Of a stretch of DNA of 36,039 nucleotides, positions 1-7,920 are shown in pieces. Made by a program: the position numbers and the translations under genes. The notes beneath the pieces are model-generated. The model was given only the letters and a program-made list of their open reading frames with translations. It did not search any database and was not told the origin of the DNA. The stretch's first letter is position 1; every line of letters begins with the position of its first letter. Origin of the DNA: Candidatus Bathyarchaeota archaeon (GTDB taxonomy: Archaea > Thermoproteota > Bathyarchaeia > Bathyarchaeales > DTEX01). Location of the stretch: positions 1-36,039 of the forward strand of contig JAGTQB010000014.1 of NCBI GenBank assembly GCA_018396995.1, in the 5' to 3' direction.

Positions 1-1
1 G

Positions 2-130
2 CCTCATAGAACTATTGTTACGATCGAGGAGATGGAGAAGGAGAGACGCAAGTTAATTAGGGACACATTCATTAAACTACTAAGAAATGAATTCTTTGAG
101 GGCGGGGATGAGTACATTGGATCCAAATAG
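2..130 (+). CDS. 3' end of an unidentified protein (partial)
   Basis: An open frame enters from the left edge and ends in TAG at 128-130, giving the last 42 residues of a protein. The piece is charged and helical-looking, with a cluster of Glu, Lys and Arg around EEMEKERRKLIRD, and ends in GGDEYIGSK. I do not recognise the family. It is accepted as coding because the frame is open to the edge, has a charged amphipathic composition, and is followed by an A/T-rich spacer. The next gene is convergent. Confidence 0.45.
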   Translation, partial: PHRTIVTIEEMEKERRKLIRDTFIKLLRNEFFEGGDEYIGSK

Positions 131-290
131 AAATATGAGTACTCAGGTACCCCGCGCACTAAAATAAAATTCTCTTGAGGATAAAAAATAAATCTCCTTT
201 CTATCTTGTTTGGTTTTGGTTGGTGGTTATCTCTCAGGGTTGAGTGGTGGTTTTATTGATGGAGTCTAGAGGGGTCTCCTTATTTTATTC

Positions 291-1058
291 CTACGAAACT
301 TTTTCCGCCGAGGGGGCCACTATTTTGAAGGTCTCCGGGATTCCGGTAACTTCCTCAAAGCTCATGTAGTCTCCTCCTACGATCTTGAGTTTCGCTTCAA
401 TCCTCTTACCCCTCAGCTCTATAACGTTATATGAATTTAGGAAGAAGCCTCTCAATCTCTCGCAGGAGACGCTTCCTGCATGGAGCACCTGTATATTCTC
501 TATTCGCCATCTCCATGGCCTATGGCGGTGCCCACATAAAACTAGATCCACCCTCCCTTTTATGAGAGTTCTGAGAACGTCGCCTGCATCTAGGACAGTG
601 ATCTGATCTGCGCCGGTATCTGGGACTGGGACTATATGGTGGTGTATAGCGACAATCTTCATGTGATCTCTGTAATCCTCTAATGTGTTCTCAAGCCAGA
701 GGTTTTGTCTATGCCCAACCTCTCCATCATCTCTATCAGGACGAGCGCTGCTTAACACAATTATTACAATATCTCCAATTTCAGTAACTTGATTGAATGG
801 GAAGAGCTGCTTGAAAAGTAGATAACCCGTAGATCTATAGTCATGGTTTCCGCTAATATAGATGACCTTTTCAGCCCTCAGCCGCTTAAACTCTTCACGC
901 GCCATCTTGAACTCAGAGAGTATACCATTCTCTGTTATATCGCCAGTTACTATTACGACGTCAGGTGATAACGCGTTTATCTCCTCCACAGCGGTGCGGA
1001 AGCTACCGTAATTAAACATTGGTCCACAATGAATATCAGATATTTGAATGATGAGCAT
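291..1058 (-). CDS. Calcineurin-like metallophosphoesterase
   Basis: A 255-residue soluble phosphoesterase. The dimetal motifs appear in the family order: D8-x-H10 (SDIHCG), GD at 39-40 (VTGD), GNHD at 70-73, the His run at 139-141 (IHHHIV) and GHRH at 176-179. Members hydrolyse phosphomonoesters or phosphodiesters, and the substrate cannot be told from sequence. The ATG at 1058 has a strong ribosome binding site (GGAGGGG, about 6 bases upstream). The gene lies 11 bases after the stop of a small membrane-protein gene on the same strand, so the two are probably co-transcribed. Length and motif spacing fit a minimal single-domain enzyme (YfcE or Icc-like); the exact subfamily is open. Confidence 0.85.
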   Translation of the reverse strand: MLIIQISDIHCGPMFNYGSFRTAVEEINALSPDVVIVTGDITENGILSEFKMAREEFKRLRAEKVIYISGNHDYRSTGYLLFKQLFPFNQVTEIGDIVIIVLSSARPDRDDGEVGHRQNLWLENTLEDYRDHMKIVAIHHHIVPVPDTGADQITVLDAGDVLRTLIKGRVDLVLCGHRHRPWRWRIENIQVLHAGSVSCERLRGFFLNSYNVIELRGKRIEAKLKIVGGDYMSFEEVTGIPETFKIVAPSAEKVS

Positions 1059-1069
1059 GGACGCCCCTC

Positions 1070-1441
1070 CTAAGTAAACTTGTTCCTCTCTACTATCGCG
1101 TAGGCTAATAATGTTATCGAAAGAAGGATATATGCGACAAATCCCGTGAGCACTAGCACGCTTATAAGATCATGGTTGAAAGTGAGGATCATAGCAGCTA
1201 GCGCTGTGGATCCAAAGACGAGACTAATAAGTGAGACGGAAATTAACGTGTAGAACATCCACTTCTTCTTAATATGTACTCCACATGAGGAAATAATGTT
1301 AAGCAAGCCAACAAAGCTGGCATGTACAGGTATATACTTTGATTGGGCGGAAACAATTAATAATGTTATTCCAGCAACGAAGTAGGCTACTGAAAGTATA
1401 AATATATATGGAACAGTTGTCCCCTTCCTTTCCTCTGTCAT
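1070..1441 (-). CDS. Small four-helix membrane protein, unknown function
   Basis: A 123-residue protein with about four predicted membrane segments (roughly residues 11-31, 38-54, 61-85 and 91-115), short loops, and Lys-rich patches at 58-60 and near the C-terminus. No catalytic motif is visible and I do not recognise the family. The ATG at 1441 follows a GGGGGAGGGA purine tract that serves as Shine-Dalgarno. It is the first gene of a probable two-gene unit with the metallophosphoesterase, and diverges from the ureohydrolase across an 85-base spacer. A role at the membrane linked to the phosphoesterase would be speculation. Confidence 0.6.
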   Translation of the reverse strand: MTEERKGTTVPYIFILSVAYFVAGITLLIVSAQSKYIPVHASFVGLLNIISSCGVHIKKKWMFYTLISVSLISLVFGSTALAAMILTFNHDLISVLVLTGFVAYILLSITLLAYAIVERNKFT

Positions 1442-1487
1442 CTCCCTCCCCCTTCATACTTCCTAAACACTTTTCGTTAAGTAAAGC

Positions 1488-1496
1488 ATATTTAAA
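1488..1496 (+). promoter_or_regulatory. TATA-like box before the ureohydrolase gene
   Basis: An ATATTTAAA box lies about 31-39 bases before the ATG at 1527, which would place transcription start near 1518 and leave a very short leader. The position suits an archaeal TBP site. No operator-like repeat was seen here. Confidence 0.4.
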
Positions 1497-1526
1497 GCAG
1501 TTTCTTATTCTTGCCAGGGTATAGTA

Positions 1527-2420
1527 ATGAGCAAAGTAAACCTCTTCATATCGCCAACACTATTTTTCAGCGGTTATCAAAGGGAATTTAGAGATGCAGA
1601 ATATATTATTTTCGGAGTACCGTTTGACGCAACAAGCACATACCGCTCCGGGGCTAGGTTCGCGCCCACGGCTATTAGGGAAGCATCCCTCAACATAGAG
1701 ACATACAGCTTTAGATCTGGAGTAGACTTAGAGGACTTGAAGATACATGATGCTGGTGATCTACATGTAAGCGGGAATATTAGCGAAACCTTAAGGAGAA
1801 TAGGGATTGTTTGCCGGGAAATCCTTGAGGAAGGTAAGATGCCAGTAATGATTGGTGGAGAGCATACAATAACTTTTGGTGCAGCAAAGGGAATTAATGG
1901 TAATTTTGCAATAATAAGCTTCGACGCGCACTTAGACTTAAGAGACGAATATATGGGTGAAAAGTTTTCCCATGCAACATTTTTAAGAAGGATAAATGAG
2001 GAGATAAAGCCTAGGAGAATAATTGTGGTTGGTGTTAGAGCGGCATGCAGAGAGGAGCTAAAGTATGTTTCTGAGTCAGGTAACATTAAATACATAACCT
2101 CACAAAAGATTATACGCGACGGGGCTGAGGGCGCTCTGAAAGATATGCGGGTTTTCCTCTATGACTGCGACAAACTCTATGTTACGATTGACATGGATGT
2201 CCTAGACCCATCCTTTGCACCAGCAGTTCAAAATCCTGAGCCAGAGGGAGTCTCAATAACAGCGCTCCTAGATATGCTCTTAGGGATCTGTGACACTCGG
2301 TTGGCAATGTTTGACCTGGTAGAAGTTACGCCACACTATGATAATGGCATAACGGCCGTATCCGCCGCCAAAATAATATTTGAGCTTCTGATGCACCACT
2401 ATAAAGTTAGAAAGAGATAA
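1527..2420 (+). CDS. speB: Agmatinase / SpeB-family ureohydrolase
   Basis: A 297-residue member of the arginase/agmatinase superfamily, which cleaves guanidino groups to release urea using two Mn ions. The metal ligands are visible: GGEH with H113, FDAHLD with D133, H135 and D137, and TIDMDVLDP with D222 and D224. The usual APGTGTPEPGG loop after the last Asp pair reads APAVQNPEPEG here, so substrate-loop residues differ from textbook agmatinases. The likely role is agmatine to putrescine, or the aminopropylagmatine reaction, in archaeal polyamine synthesis. Haloarchaeal agmatinase-like enzymes have also been linked to hypusine formation, and a deoxyhypusine synthase lies about 18 kb away in this window. 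Formimidoglutamase or guanidinobutyrase activity cannot be excluded. Confidence 0.82.
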   Translation: MSKVNLFISPTLFFSGYQREFRDAEYIIFGVPFDATSTYRSGARFAPTAIREASLNIETYSFRSGVDLEDLKIHDAGDLHVSGNISETLRRIGIVCREILEEGKMPVMIGGEHTITFGAAKGINGNFAIISFDAHLDLRDEYMGEKFSHATFLRRINEEIKPRRIIVVGVRAACREELKYVSESGNIKYITSQKIIRDGAEGALKDMRVFLYDCDKLYVTIDMDVLDPSFAPAVQNPEPEGVSITALLDMLLGICDTRLAMFDLVEVTPHYDNGITAVSAAKIIFELLMHHYKVRKR

Positions 2421-2489
2421 CCATGAAATTTATTTATTAAACTTAAACTTTGAGGGAAGAGACCAGTTACATGGTACATACACTGGCTT

Positions 2490-2726
2490 CTAGCGCCAGC
2501 CGAGTGGCGGGGGATACATCATGTGTCTTTTAGGCGTCATCTGTATAGCGCCCTGTGGGCAGTGAACCTTACAGAGCTGGCAGCCAAAACAGTCCTCACT
2601 ATACTTTATAATTGCCCTCTTTGTATTCTCATCAATTCTAATGACATCTGCTGGACAAATTTTTACGCATGTTCCGCAACCGGTACATAAGTTATGGTTA
2701 ATCCAGTTACTGCACAAGCCGATCAC
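2490..2726 (-). CDS. Two-[4Fe-4S] ferredoxin subunit, partner of the flavoprotein
   Basis: A 78-residue bacterial-type ferredoxin with clusters at C14-C17-C20-C24 and C46-C49-C52-C56, plus an extra Cys5. The start chosen is the GTG at 2726. It lies two bases after the TAG of the upstream flavoprotein gene and is preceded by AGGAG at 7 bases, inside the end of that gene. An upstream ATG would extend 30 residues back over the flavoprotein gene and looks spurious. The tight coupling makes it an electron-transfer subunit of the flavoprotein, as AprB is to AprA. Unlike AprB, it is short and lacks a long C-terminal tail. Confidence 0.85.
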   Translation of the reverse strand: MIGLCSNWINHNLCTGCGTCVKICPADVIRIDENTKRAIIKYSEDCFGCQLCKVHCPQGAIQMTPKRHMMYPPPLGWR

Positions 2727-2728
2727 CC

Positions 2729-4387
2729 CTATTCTCCTGGAAACCTCCTTGGGTATCTTTCTTCGTATGCAGTAGATAGATCTGGCCACCATTTTTTGGG
2801 TATAGGCTCCCTCCAAAGTTTCATACGGCCGCCATCATCTCTGAGTTTTGTCCAAGCAAGCCATTCTGGATCAGACCTCCTGGGATAATCCTCCCTATAG
2901 TGAGTGCCGCGGCTCTCAGTTCTAAAAAGCGAACATCTAAGGAAAATTTCGACATTCAAAACTATATTTTTGATTTCATGAACTAGCAGGAGCTCATGAA
3001 GATCCTTAGCATACATCCTTGGAACTATATGATCCTTAATAAATTCTATGAAAGTTAAGGCAGCTTTTAAGCGATCCCCATGCTTAACAGCATAAATATA
3101 ATAGGGTGTCATTATACTATTTATTATTTCAAGAACCCATCTCGGCTCAAACCCCTTCCCCCGCTTAAGAGGAGCATAAATTCCCTCTTTTAGATTAATT
3201 AGCTCTTCCTCATCTATATCGGGTTTATCTGCTTTAGCAGCATATTCAGCAGCACCAATGCCAGCTCTGGCACCAGTAACGGCAGCTGAAGCAAGCCCAA
3301 ACCCAGAGACTATATGAAATGCTCCGACGGTTCTCGTACCAGCGCAATCTCCGGCTGCATAAAGCCCGGGGATCTCAGTAGCACACTTTTTATTAATCAG
3401 CCATGCTCCCCCCATACTATTTAAGAGCATCCATGCTCCCCCGAACATCCTTATTTTGCCGCCTCGATTCGGGTCAAAGCCCATATATCCATCATGTGAA
3501 AGCATACGCTTTTTCATCCTCTCAACATCTTCTGGGGTGGCGCTGTCTAAATCCCAGTAAATTGGCGCTCTACCCTCATGAACAAGAAACTCTAATGAAA
3601 GGTCTATTATTTCCGACCTAGGATCATGCTTTACCGGAAGCCCTTCTGCATCAATAAACTTCATATAGACACATCTGGCTGCCGCAAGAGACATGTCTAG
3701 ATTGGGGTCATGCCAAGGCCAAACAAATATAAATTCTCTGCTTGTAATTGTGGCGCCAGCCTTATATGCTAGAGCATCCCCATTACCAGTATTCCTCATA
3801 TAAAAGGAGCACAATCCGGTGGCTAGGACCGTTGCTTTAGCCCTAAAAACATAGCAATCCCCAGTATCCAGTGAGAACCCTATGGCCCCAATAACTTCCC
3901 CACCGCTCTTTAACAAGTCGGTTATCATAATTCGATCCAAAATTTTGACTCCAATAGTCTCCGCCCTCTCCCTACATGCAGGGCCCACTCCCTTCAGCCC
4001 AAGACGAACTGTGGTGAATGGGGGCACATCCCTCGCAAACATGCTTCCGTTCTCACTTCTGCAAAAATCAGCCCCCCAGGAGGCAAGCTCCTGATATCTA
4101 TCCCAAGATTCCCTTAACACTATCTCAGTCCACTCGGGGTCATTTATATACTCACCTCTCAACGCAACAGCTTTTAGGCAAGTATTCAGAGCGCCCTCAT
4201 CCTCATTAGGATTGAAAACTAGGAAGTTTAGTGTGGCAAATCTTGTAGCATAGGAGTAACCAACGTAGCTTTTATCCACTAAGACTACATTTAACCCCCT
4301 TTCCCTAGCTCTCACGGCGGCAAAACACCCGGCGACGCCGCCCCCGATAACTAGCACATCACAATTCACAGTTTTCGTAGTCGACAT
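2729..4387 (-). CDS. FAD-dependent oxidoreductase, AprA / fumarate reductase flavoprotein type
   Basis: A 552-residue flavoprotein with an N-terminal FAD Rossmann motif (VIGGGVAG, residues 13-20), a GLYAAGDCAG FAD-contact motif in the middle, and a C-terminal helical domain with the family signature RTESRGTHYRED starting near residue 489. This architecture is shared by fumarate reductase/succinate dehydrogenase A, aspartate oxidase and adenylylsulfate reductase alpha. The adjoining ferredoxin favours an AprAB-like two-subunit enzyme. It is shorter than true AprA (usually over 600 residues) and no sulfate-reduction gene lies nearby, so the substrate is unknown. A TATA-like box at 4421-4428 suggests its own promoter, with a GGTGA site before the ATG. 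Confidence 0.75.
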   Translation of the reverse strand: MSTTKTVNCDVLVIGGGVAGCFAAVRARERGLNVVLVDKSYVGYSYATRFATLNFLVFNPNEDEGALNTCLKAVALRGEYINDPEWTEIVLRESWDRYQELASWGADFCRSENGSMFARDVPPFTTVRLGLKGVGPACRERAETIGVKILDRIMITDLLKSGGEVIGAIGFSLDTGDCYVFRAKATVLATGLCSFYMRNTGNGDALAYKAGATITSREFIFVWPWHDPNLDMSLAAARCVYMKFIDAEGLPVKHDPRSEIIDLSLEFLVHEGRAPIYWDLDSATPEDVERMKKRMLSHDGYMGFDPNRGGKIRMFGGAWMLLNSMGGAWLINKKCATEIPGLYAAGDCAGTRTVGAFHIVSGFGLASAAVTGARAGIGAAEYAAKADKPDIDEEELINLKEGIYAPLKRGKGFEPRWVLEIINSIMTPYYIYAVKHGDRLKAALTFIEFIKDHIVPRMYAKDLHELLLVHEIKNIVLNVEIFLRCSLFRTESRGTHYREDYPRRSDPEWLAWTKLRDDGGRMKLWREPIPKKWWPDLSTAYEERYPRRFPGE

Positions 4388-4420
4388 CCCAGTTCACCGA
4401 AGTCTTCTGGTGCTTCACAA

Positions 4421-4428
4421 TATTTAAG
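4421..4428 (-). promoter_or_regulatory. TATA-like box before the flavoprotein/ferredoxin pair
   Basis: Read on the minus strand, the box is CTTAAATA, 34-41 bases before the ATG at 4387. It separates the flavoprotein/ferredoxin pair from the Suf genes transcribed in the same direction just upstream. Confidence 0.35.
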
Positions 4429-4495
4429 ATTTTGTAGCCATTTAAGTGAGCATAAAAGTGAGTTTCATGACTGATGGAGATCTTATGGGGAAGCT

Positions 4496-5719
4496 TTATA
4501 GTGCACCTAGAGCGACTGCGTCAATCATCCCCTGAATTGTTTTCTCAAGGTCTTTTGGTAGTCCTAGTATACTCACGTCCATGAAGCCCCTAACAATGAG
4601 AGCCTCCGCTTCACTTCTCGAGAAACCTCTGGCCATTAGGTATTGAACTTGTTCCTCAGATATTTTTCCAATGGCGGCCTCGTGTGTTAGCTCGGCGCCC
4701 TGCACTTTGGCTACAAGCTCTGGGATGGCGTGGATCATGGCTCCATTAGATAATAGTAAGCCCCTGCACTCTAAATGAGCCTTTGTATCGCCGTGCTCAC
4801 TCAGTAAGAAGCCCCTGGCATAAATCTGCGCCCTATCCCTCGCAATAGCCCTAGAAATTATTTCACCCCTACAGCCCTCATTCTGAAGAACTATCTTTGA
4901 GCCAACGTCAATGTATGAGTCGCCCAGCCCATAAACAATAGAGTTAAATCTGACACGAGCATTCTTCCCCACACAATATGCAACTGGATATGCTTGTAGG
5001 CTCTTAAGTGGCTTAAAGCATACATAGTTGCTCACGAATACACCGTTATCTTCGATTATCGCCCCAGACCTAGGTCTGGAGTCAAATTTCTGAGCCCAGT
5101 TATGAATCATTGTGAATGTTAATTTTGCGTCCCGCTTAACGTAAAACTCTGTTATGCCAACATGGAGCCCACGTTGGACTGTTGGGTGTAGGGTGCAGCC
5201 AGTTATTATCTGCGCCTCTGAGCCGGGCTCAGCAATTATTATGTTATGAACATTCTGGTTTAAGTTATCAGTCGATATAAAGAGACATGCCTGTAGAGGT
5301 AAGATAACTTTTTGATCCTCAAGTATCCTAATAAAGTATCCCTGGTCTAATGCGATCTCCGCTATAGCAGTATACTTATCTTTATCAACTTCTACCGTCT
5401 TCCACCAATACTCCTTTAGCCAATCATATTTTGAGAGAGCTTCTTTAATGCTCATTACTTCAATTTTATTCTCAAATGCATTTTGAATCGCCTTAAAAAT
5501 TAATGAATGATCTATTTGGAAGTATGTTGCAGCTCTTTCTTTCTCGTCGGCTGTTACGCCGACACTCAGCGCTCTCTCTAAAATATCCTTTGGGAGATTA
5601 GATAGTAAACATGCCTCCCAGACTTTTGCCTCTCTAGAATACTGGCTTATATCAAGGTCCGGGCCATATTCAGATGGCTTATTTATAGCTCGCAACGCTC
5701 TATCCTTGCTTGTATACAT
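4496..5719 (-). CDS. sufB: SufB/SufD-family Fe-S cluster scaffold
   Basis: A 407-residue SufBD-family protein, the scaffold component that builds [4Fe-4S] clusters with the SufC ATPase. The C-terminal core holds the conserved run THEAAIGKISEEQVQYLMARG (H346) and the LECRGLLLS segment with C318. These look like the His and Cys positions essential in SufB, so SufB is preferred over SufD. The gene follows sufC with a 37-base overlap (ATG at 5719, GGTGTGAG upstream). A TTG nine codons in would shorten the overlap and is an alternative start. No SufS, SufD or SufE homologue is visible, giving the minimal archaeal SufCB set. The organism's many Fe-S proteins explain the need. Confidence 0.88.
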   Translation of the reverse strand: MYTSKDRALRAINKPSEYGPDLDISQYSREAKVWEACLLSNLPKDILERALSVGVTADEKERAATYFQIDHSLIFKAIQNAFENKIEVMSIKEALSKYDWLKEYWWKTVEVDKDKYTAIAEIALDQGYFIRILEDQKVILPLQACLFISTDNLNQNVHNIIIAEPGSEAQIITGCTLHPTVQRGLHVGITEFYVKRDAKLTFTMIHNWAQKFDSRPRSGAIIEDNGVFVSNYVCFKPLKSLQAYPVAYCVGKNARVRFNSIVYGLGDSYIDVGSKIVLQNEGCRGEIISRAIARDRAQIYARGFLLSEHGDTKAHLECRGLLLSNGAMIHAIPELVAKVQGAELTHEAAIGKISEEQVQYLMARGFSRSEAEALIVRGFMDVSILGLPKDLEKTIQGMIDAVALGAL

Positions 5720-6423
5720 TTCTCACACCACGCATAACCTTCGTTAAGTATCTGGCCTAAAATCTTTGTTGGTAAGCCAGAACAGACTATTGTTCCGTTC
5801 ATTAGCACATGTGCCAATTTAGCGTCAATGTATTGGAGAATGACCCCTAGATGCGTAATTATTAATGCTGAACGGTTACGTAAAGTCTCATTTATAACCG
5901 TACCTAAAATCCTTAAGTTCTCTACATCAACACCAGAGTCGGGCTCATCAAGTATAATAAAGTCGCCACCATGGGCTAAAACCTGTAGGATTTCAGACTT
6001 CTTAATCTCTCCACCTGAAAATCCTAGGTTTACGTCTCTTTCAAGGAAGCTTTGCGGGAACTTAACCTTGTTAAGCAGATCGATGATCCTTTTCTCGTCT
6101 GGCGTTAAATGTCTCAGGATTTGACCGAGCTTAACGCCCCTAATTGCTGGCGGATGCTGGAAAGCTACACTTATACCCATCTTAACCCTTTCATCGGTAG
6201 GGAGGTCAGTTATATCTTTACCCTTAAAGAATATTCTTCCGGAAACAATTTTATAGGCTGGAAAACCTAGGAGAGACATCACTAGCGAGCTCTTCCCAGA
6301 GCCATTGGGCCCAAAAAGTACGTGAACCTCGCCCTCAGGTATCCGTAAATTAACGCCATTCAATACTCTTTTACCAGATACCTCCACACTTAAGTCATGT
6401 ATCTCAAGTATATTGTCTGTCAT
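5683..6423 (-). CDS. sufC: SufC, Fe-S assembly ATPase
   Basis: A 246-residue ABC-type ATPase that powers cluster assembly on SufB. Visible motifs are Walker A GPNGSGKS (38-45), a Q-loop at Q89, signature FSGGE (135-139), Walker B FIILDEPDSG (155-164) and switch H191. The FSGGEIKKSEILQ pattern is typical of SufC rather than of transporter ATPases, and there is no permease nearby. It is first in the sufCB operon. The ATG at 6423 follows an AGGG site 8 bases upstream. A TATA-like box and a 12-base palindrome lie upstream, inside the edge of a transposon remnant. Confidence 0.93.
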   Translation of the reverse strand: MTDNILEIHDLSVEVSGKRVLNGVNLRIPEGEVHVLFGPNGSGKSSLVMSLLGFPAYKIVSGRIFFKGKDITDLPTDERVKMGISVAFQHPPAIRGVKLGQILRHLTPDEKRIIDLLNKVKFPQSFLERDVNLGFSGGEIKKSEILQVLAHGGDFIILDEPDSGVDVENLRILGTVINETLRNRSALIITHLGVILQYIDAKLAHVLMNGTIVCSGLPTKILGQILNEGYAWCEKCIQARIERCEL

Positions 6424-6460
6424 AATCGATACCCTATTTCCTCAATATTGAAGAAGAACG

Positions 6461-6472
6461 CGTTAATTAACG
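6461..6472. promoter_or_regulatory. Perfect palindrome in the sufCB promoter region
   Basis: CGTTAATTAACG is a perfect 12-base palindrome lying 38-49 bases before the sufC ATG. An A/T-rich box (TTTTAATTATTA on the minus strand, 6480-6491) lies roughly 20 bases further upstream, so the palindrome sits close to the expected transcription start. That is where an archaeal repressor would bind. The regulator is unknown, and an A/T-rich 12-mer could arise by chance. Confidence 0.35.
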
Positions 6473-6484
6473 TTTCCCTAATAA

Positions 6485-6749
6485 TTAAAAGGACTGTCTA
6501 CAGGTTGTTTTTTTATTTATTTGGGATATTTCTATGAATTTCGGGTTTAGTCCCAGGTATCTTGCCGTGAGCATGTATGCGGATGCTGTGTTTGTCTAAT
6601 CCTAGCTCCCTGGATAAGCGGTTGCCAACCACGGATGTATAGGCTGGATCAACCAAGTACGCTTTGAAACCGTACTTCAAAGCCATGACAACCGAACGGT
6701 AGAGTCTACCGCCACTCTTCGCCGATGGCTCTGGGGATCCAGCGACCCC
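6485..6749 (-). pseudogene. Decayed TnpB (IS605/IS1341 OrfB) C-terminal fragment
   Basis: The minus strand encodes GRLYRSVVMALKYGFKAYLV, then DPAYTS, then LGLDKH, and after a shift of frame TASAYMLTARYLGL. Together this matches the C-terminal RuvC-like end of archaeal TnpB proteins (VDPxxTS and GLDKHTASAY motifs). The junction reads CACAGC where CACACAGC would keep frame, so a two-base deletion broke the gene. The shifted frame ends at the TAA at 6485-6487 and the unshifted one at 6513. A stop at 6750-6752 and non-coding sequence precede the fragment, so the N-terminal ~300 residues are gone. It is a dead remnant, and its 3' edge overlaps the likely sufC promoter. Confidence 0.7.
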
Positions 6750-6759
6750 CTAGAGCCAT
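6725..6759. repeat. Strong hairpin beside the TnpB remnant
   Basis: An 8-base stem (ATGGCTCT at 6725-6732 with AGAGCCAT at 6752-6759) is extended by GGGG/CCCC with a single bulge, around a loop of about 9 bases. A second hairpin follows at 6780-6798 (ACGGGT with ACCCGT, 7-base loop). Both are far more stable than the surrounding A/T-rich DNA. They may be insertion-sequence end structures or part of a guide-RNA-like region, or may act with downstream T-runs as a terminator for the PfkB gene. Confidence 0.5.
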
Positions 6760-6802
6760 AAGCGGGGGAACGGGGACAAACGGGTGGGGTGAACCCGTGC
6801 CC

Positions 6803-6838
6803 AGAAAAAACCAAAACAGCCAAAAATAACTAAAATAA
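6803..6838 (-). terminator. T-rich tracts downstream of the PfkB gene
   Basis: On the minus strand, 27-62 bases past the PfkB stop, there are several T runs, including runs of five and six T. Oligo-T runs are the core of archaeal intrinsic terminators. The hairpins at 6725-6798 lie just beyond. Together with the TnpB remnant this accounts for the 6424-6864 gap. Confidence 0.35.
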
Positions 6839-6864
6839 CTTAGCTAATGGACACGGGCAACCAC

Positions 6865-7788
6865 TCATTTAATATAGTCCATTATTCTTTTCTGCATTCC
6901 CCCCTCCTTCAACCCAATGACATAGTTAATTACCTCGTCAACCCCTTTAAATTTCAGATTTAGGAGCTTGCTGAATCCCCAACCAGTACATTTTATACTT
7001 GAGATAACTGATGCTACAGTCACAGATTTCATTAAGTCGCCTGTCTGCTTATAGGCTGCTAGAAAGGAGCCGCACCACGTATCCCCAGCGCCAGTTGTAT
7101 CTACAACCCTCTCGACAGGTATCCTTAATGCTGGAACGAGCTGTATATCTCCATCCCTATTAACTATTGCTCCCAGATCACCCAACGTTACAACTAGAGT
7201 TTTAGACTCTAAAAGCTTTAGAGCCGTCGCTAGGCTCCTCGCATTTGTTAGAGCCTTTGCCTCAGAATCATTCACGATGAAGAAATCTACCTTTGAAGCT
7301 ATCTCCCTAAGAACATCTTTGTTCACACCCTTAATATATCCTATCCAAGTATTAACCGATATTTTTACTTCAGGCTTCTTCTCCCTAATTAAATCAACAA
7401 TCTTCTTAACCCTTGGAGGCGAGAGAGGGGAAATATGCACCATGCTCCCAGAGCTAAAAACTTCTACTGGAATTAGTAGTGGCGATATCCTTAGCCCAGA
7501 ACCATATTTCGCCTCCAGATACTTTGCCTCCCACCGCTCATTATACCTTATATTGAACCTCGTTGAGGGGGCACTTGAGATCTTTATAAACCTCTTGGAG
7601 AAAATATCAAGAACCTCTAAAAAGGGATAATCCTTACCTACAACAGAAATTAAATAAACATTCTCTAATAGAGTTTTAGCAGCTATAGCTGCATAAAGAG
7701 CTGCTCCTCCAGGTTGTAGATTAGATCCATTGATATTATGAACTTTATCAATTGAAACATGACCAATAAAGAATAGCCCATCAATCAT
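6865..7788 (-). CDS. PfkB-family sugar/nucleoside kinase
   Basis: A 307-residue ribokinase-fold kinase. The N-terminal substrate region has a GG pair at 27-28 (QPGGAALYAA). The C-terminal PfkB signature is DTTGAGDTWCGSF (230-242), with D236 the expected catalytic base and GAGD the anion hole. ATP-dependent phosphorylation of a sugar or nucleoside is expected, but the substrate cannot be read from motifs. It diverges from the ECF transporter/AIR-synthase-like pair across a 184-base spacer. A nucleoside substrate would suit that context, but this is only a hint. The ATG at 7788 has no strong Shine-Dalgarno site. Confidence 0.85.
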   Translation of the reverse strand: MIDGLFFIGHVSIDKVHNINGSNLQPGGAALYAAIAAKTLLENVYLISVVGKDYPFLEVLDIFSKRFIKISSAPSTRFNIRYNERWEAKYLEAKYGSGLRISPLLIPVEVFSSGSMVHISPLSPPRVKKIVDLIREKKPEVKISVNTWIGYIKGVNKDVLREIASKVDFFIVNDSEAKALTNARSLATALKLLESKTLVVTLGDLGAIVNRDGDIQLVPALRIPVERVVDTTGAGDTWCGSFLAAYKQTGDLMKSVTVASVISSIKCTGWGFSKLLNLKFKGVDEVINYVIGLKEGGMQKRIMDYIK

Positions 7789-7910
7789 ATTAAAATCCCA
7801 TTTTCCTTTCTAATTTTCATCGATTTTAAAGAACATTGATTATGGGAAGATATACTCAACTGTATTATCTAATACTATTTTTCTGCCAGCTTATTTTGTT
7901 AATGAGAAAA

Positions 7911-7918
7911 GTTTAAAT
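7911..7918 (+). promoter_or_regulatory. TATA-like box of the ECF S-component operon
   Basis: GTTTAAAT preceded by GAGAAAA has the look of an archaeal BRE plus TATA element. Transcription would start near 7938-7942, inside the palindrome at 7921-7945, about 30 bases before the ATG at 7973. Confidence 0.55.
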
Positions 7919-7920
7919 GT

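Noticed and set aside
131-290. Possible small RNA in the G/T-rich spacer before the metallophosphoesterase stop
   Set aside because: There is no convincing C/D, H/ACA or tRNA-like structure. The TGATGG and GGTGG runs are too weak to support a call.
2727-2816. ATG start giving a 108-residue ferredoxin overlapping the flavoprotein gene
   Set aside because: The extra 30 residues are the out-of-frame end of the flavoprotein gene. The GTG at 2726 has an AGGAG at correct spacing right after the flavoprotein stop.
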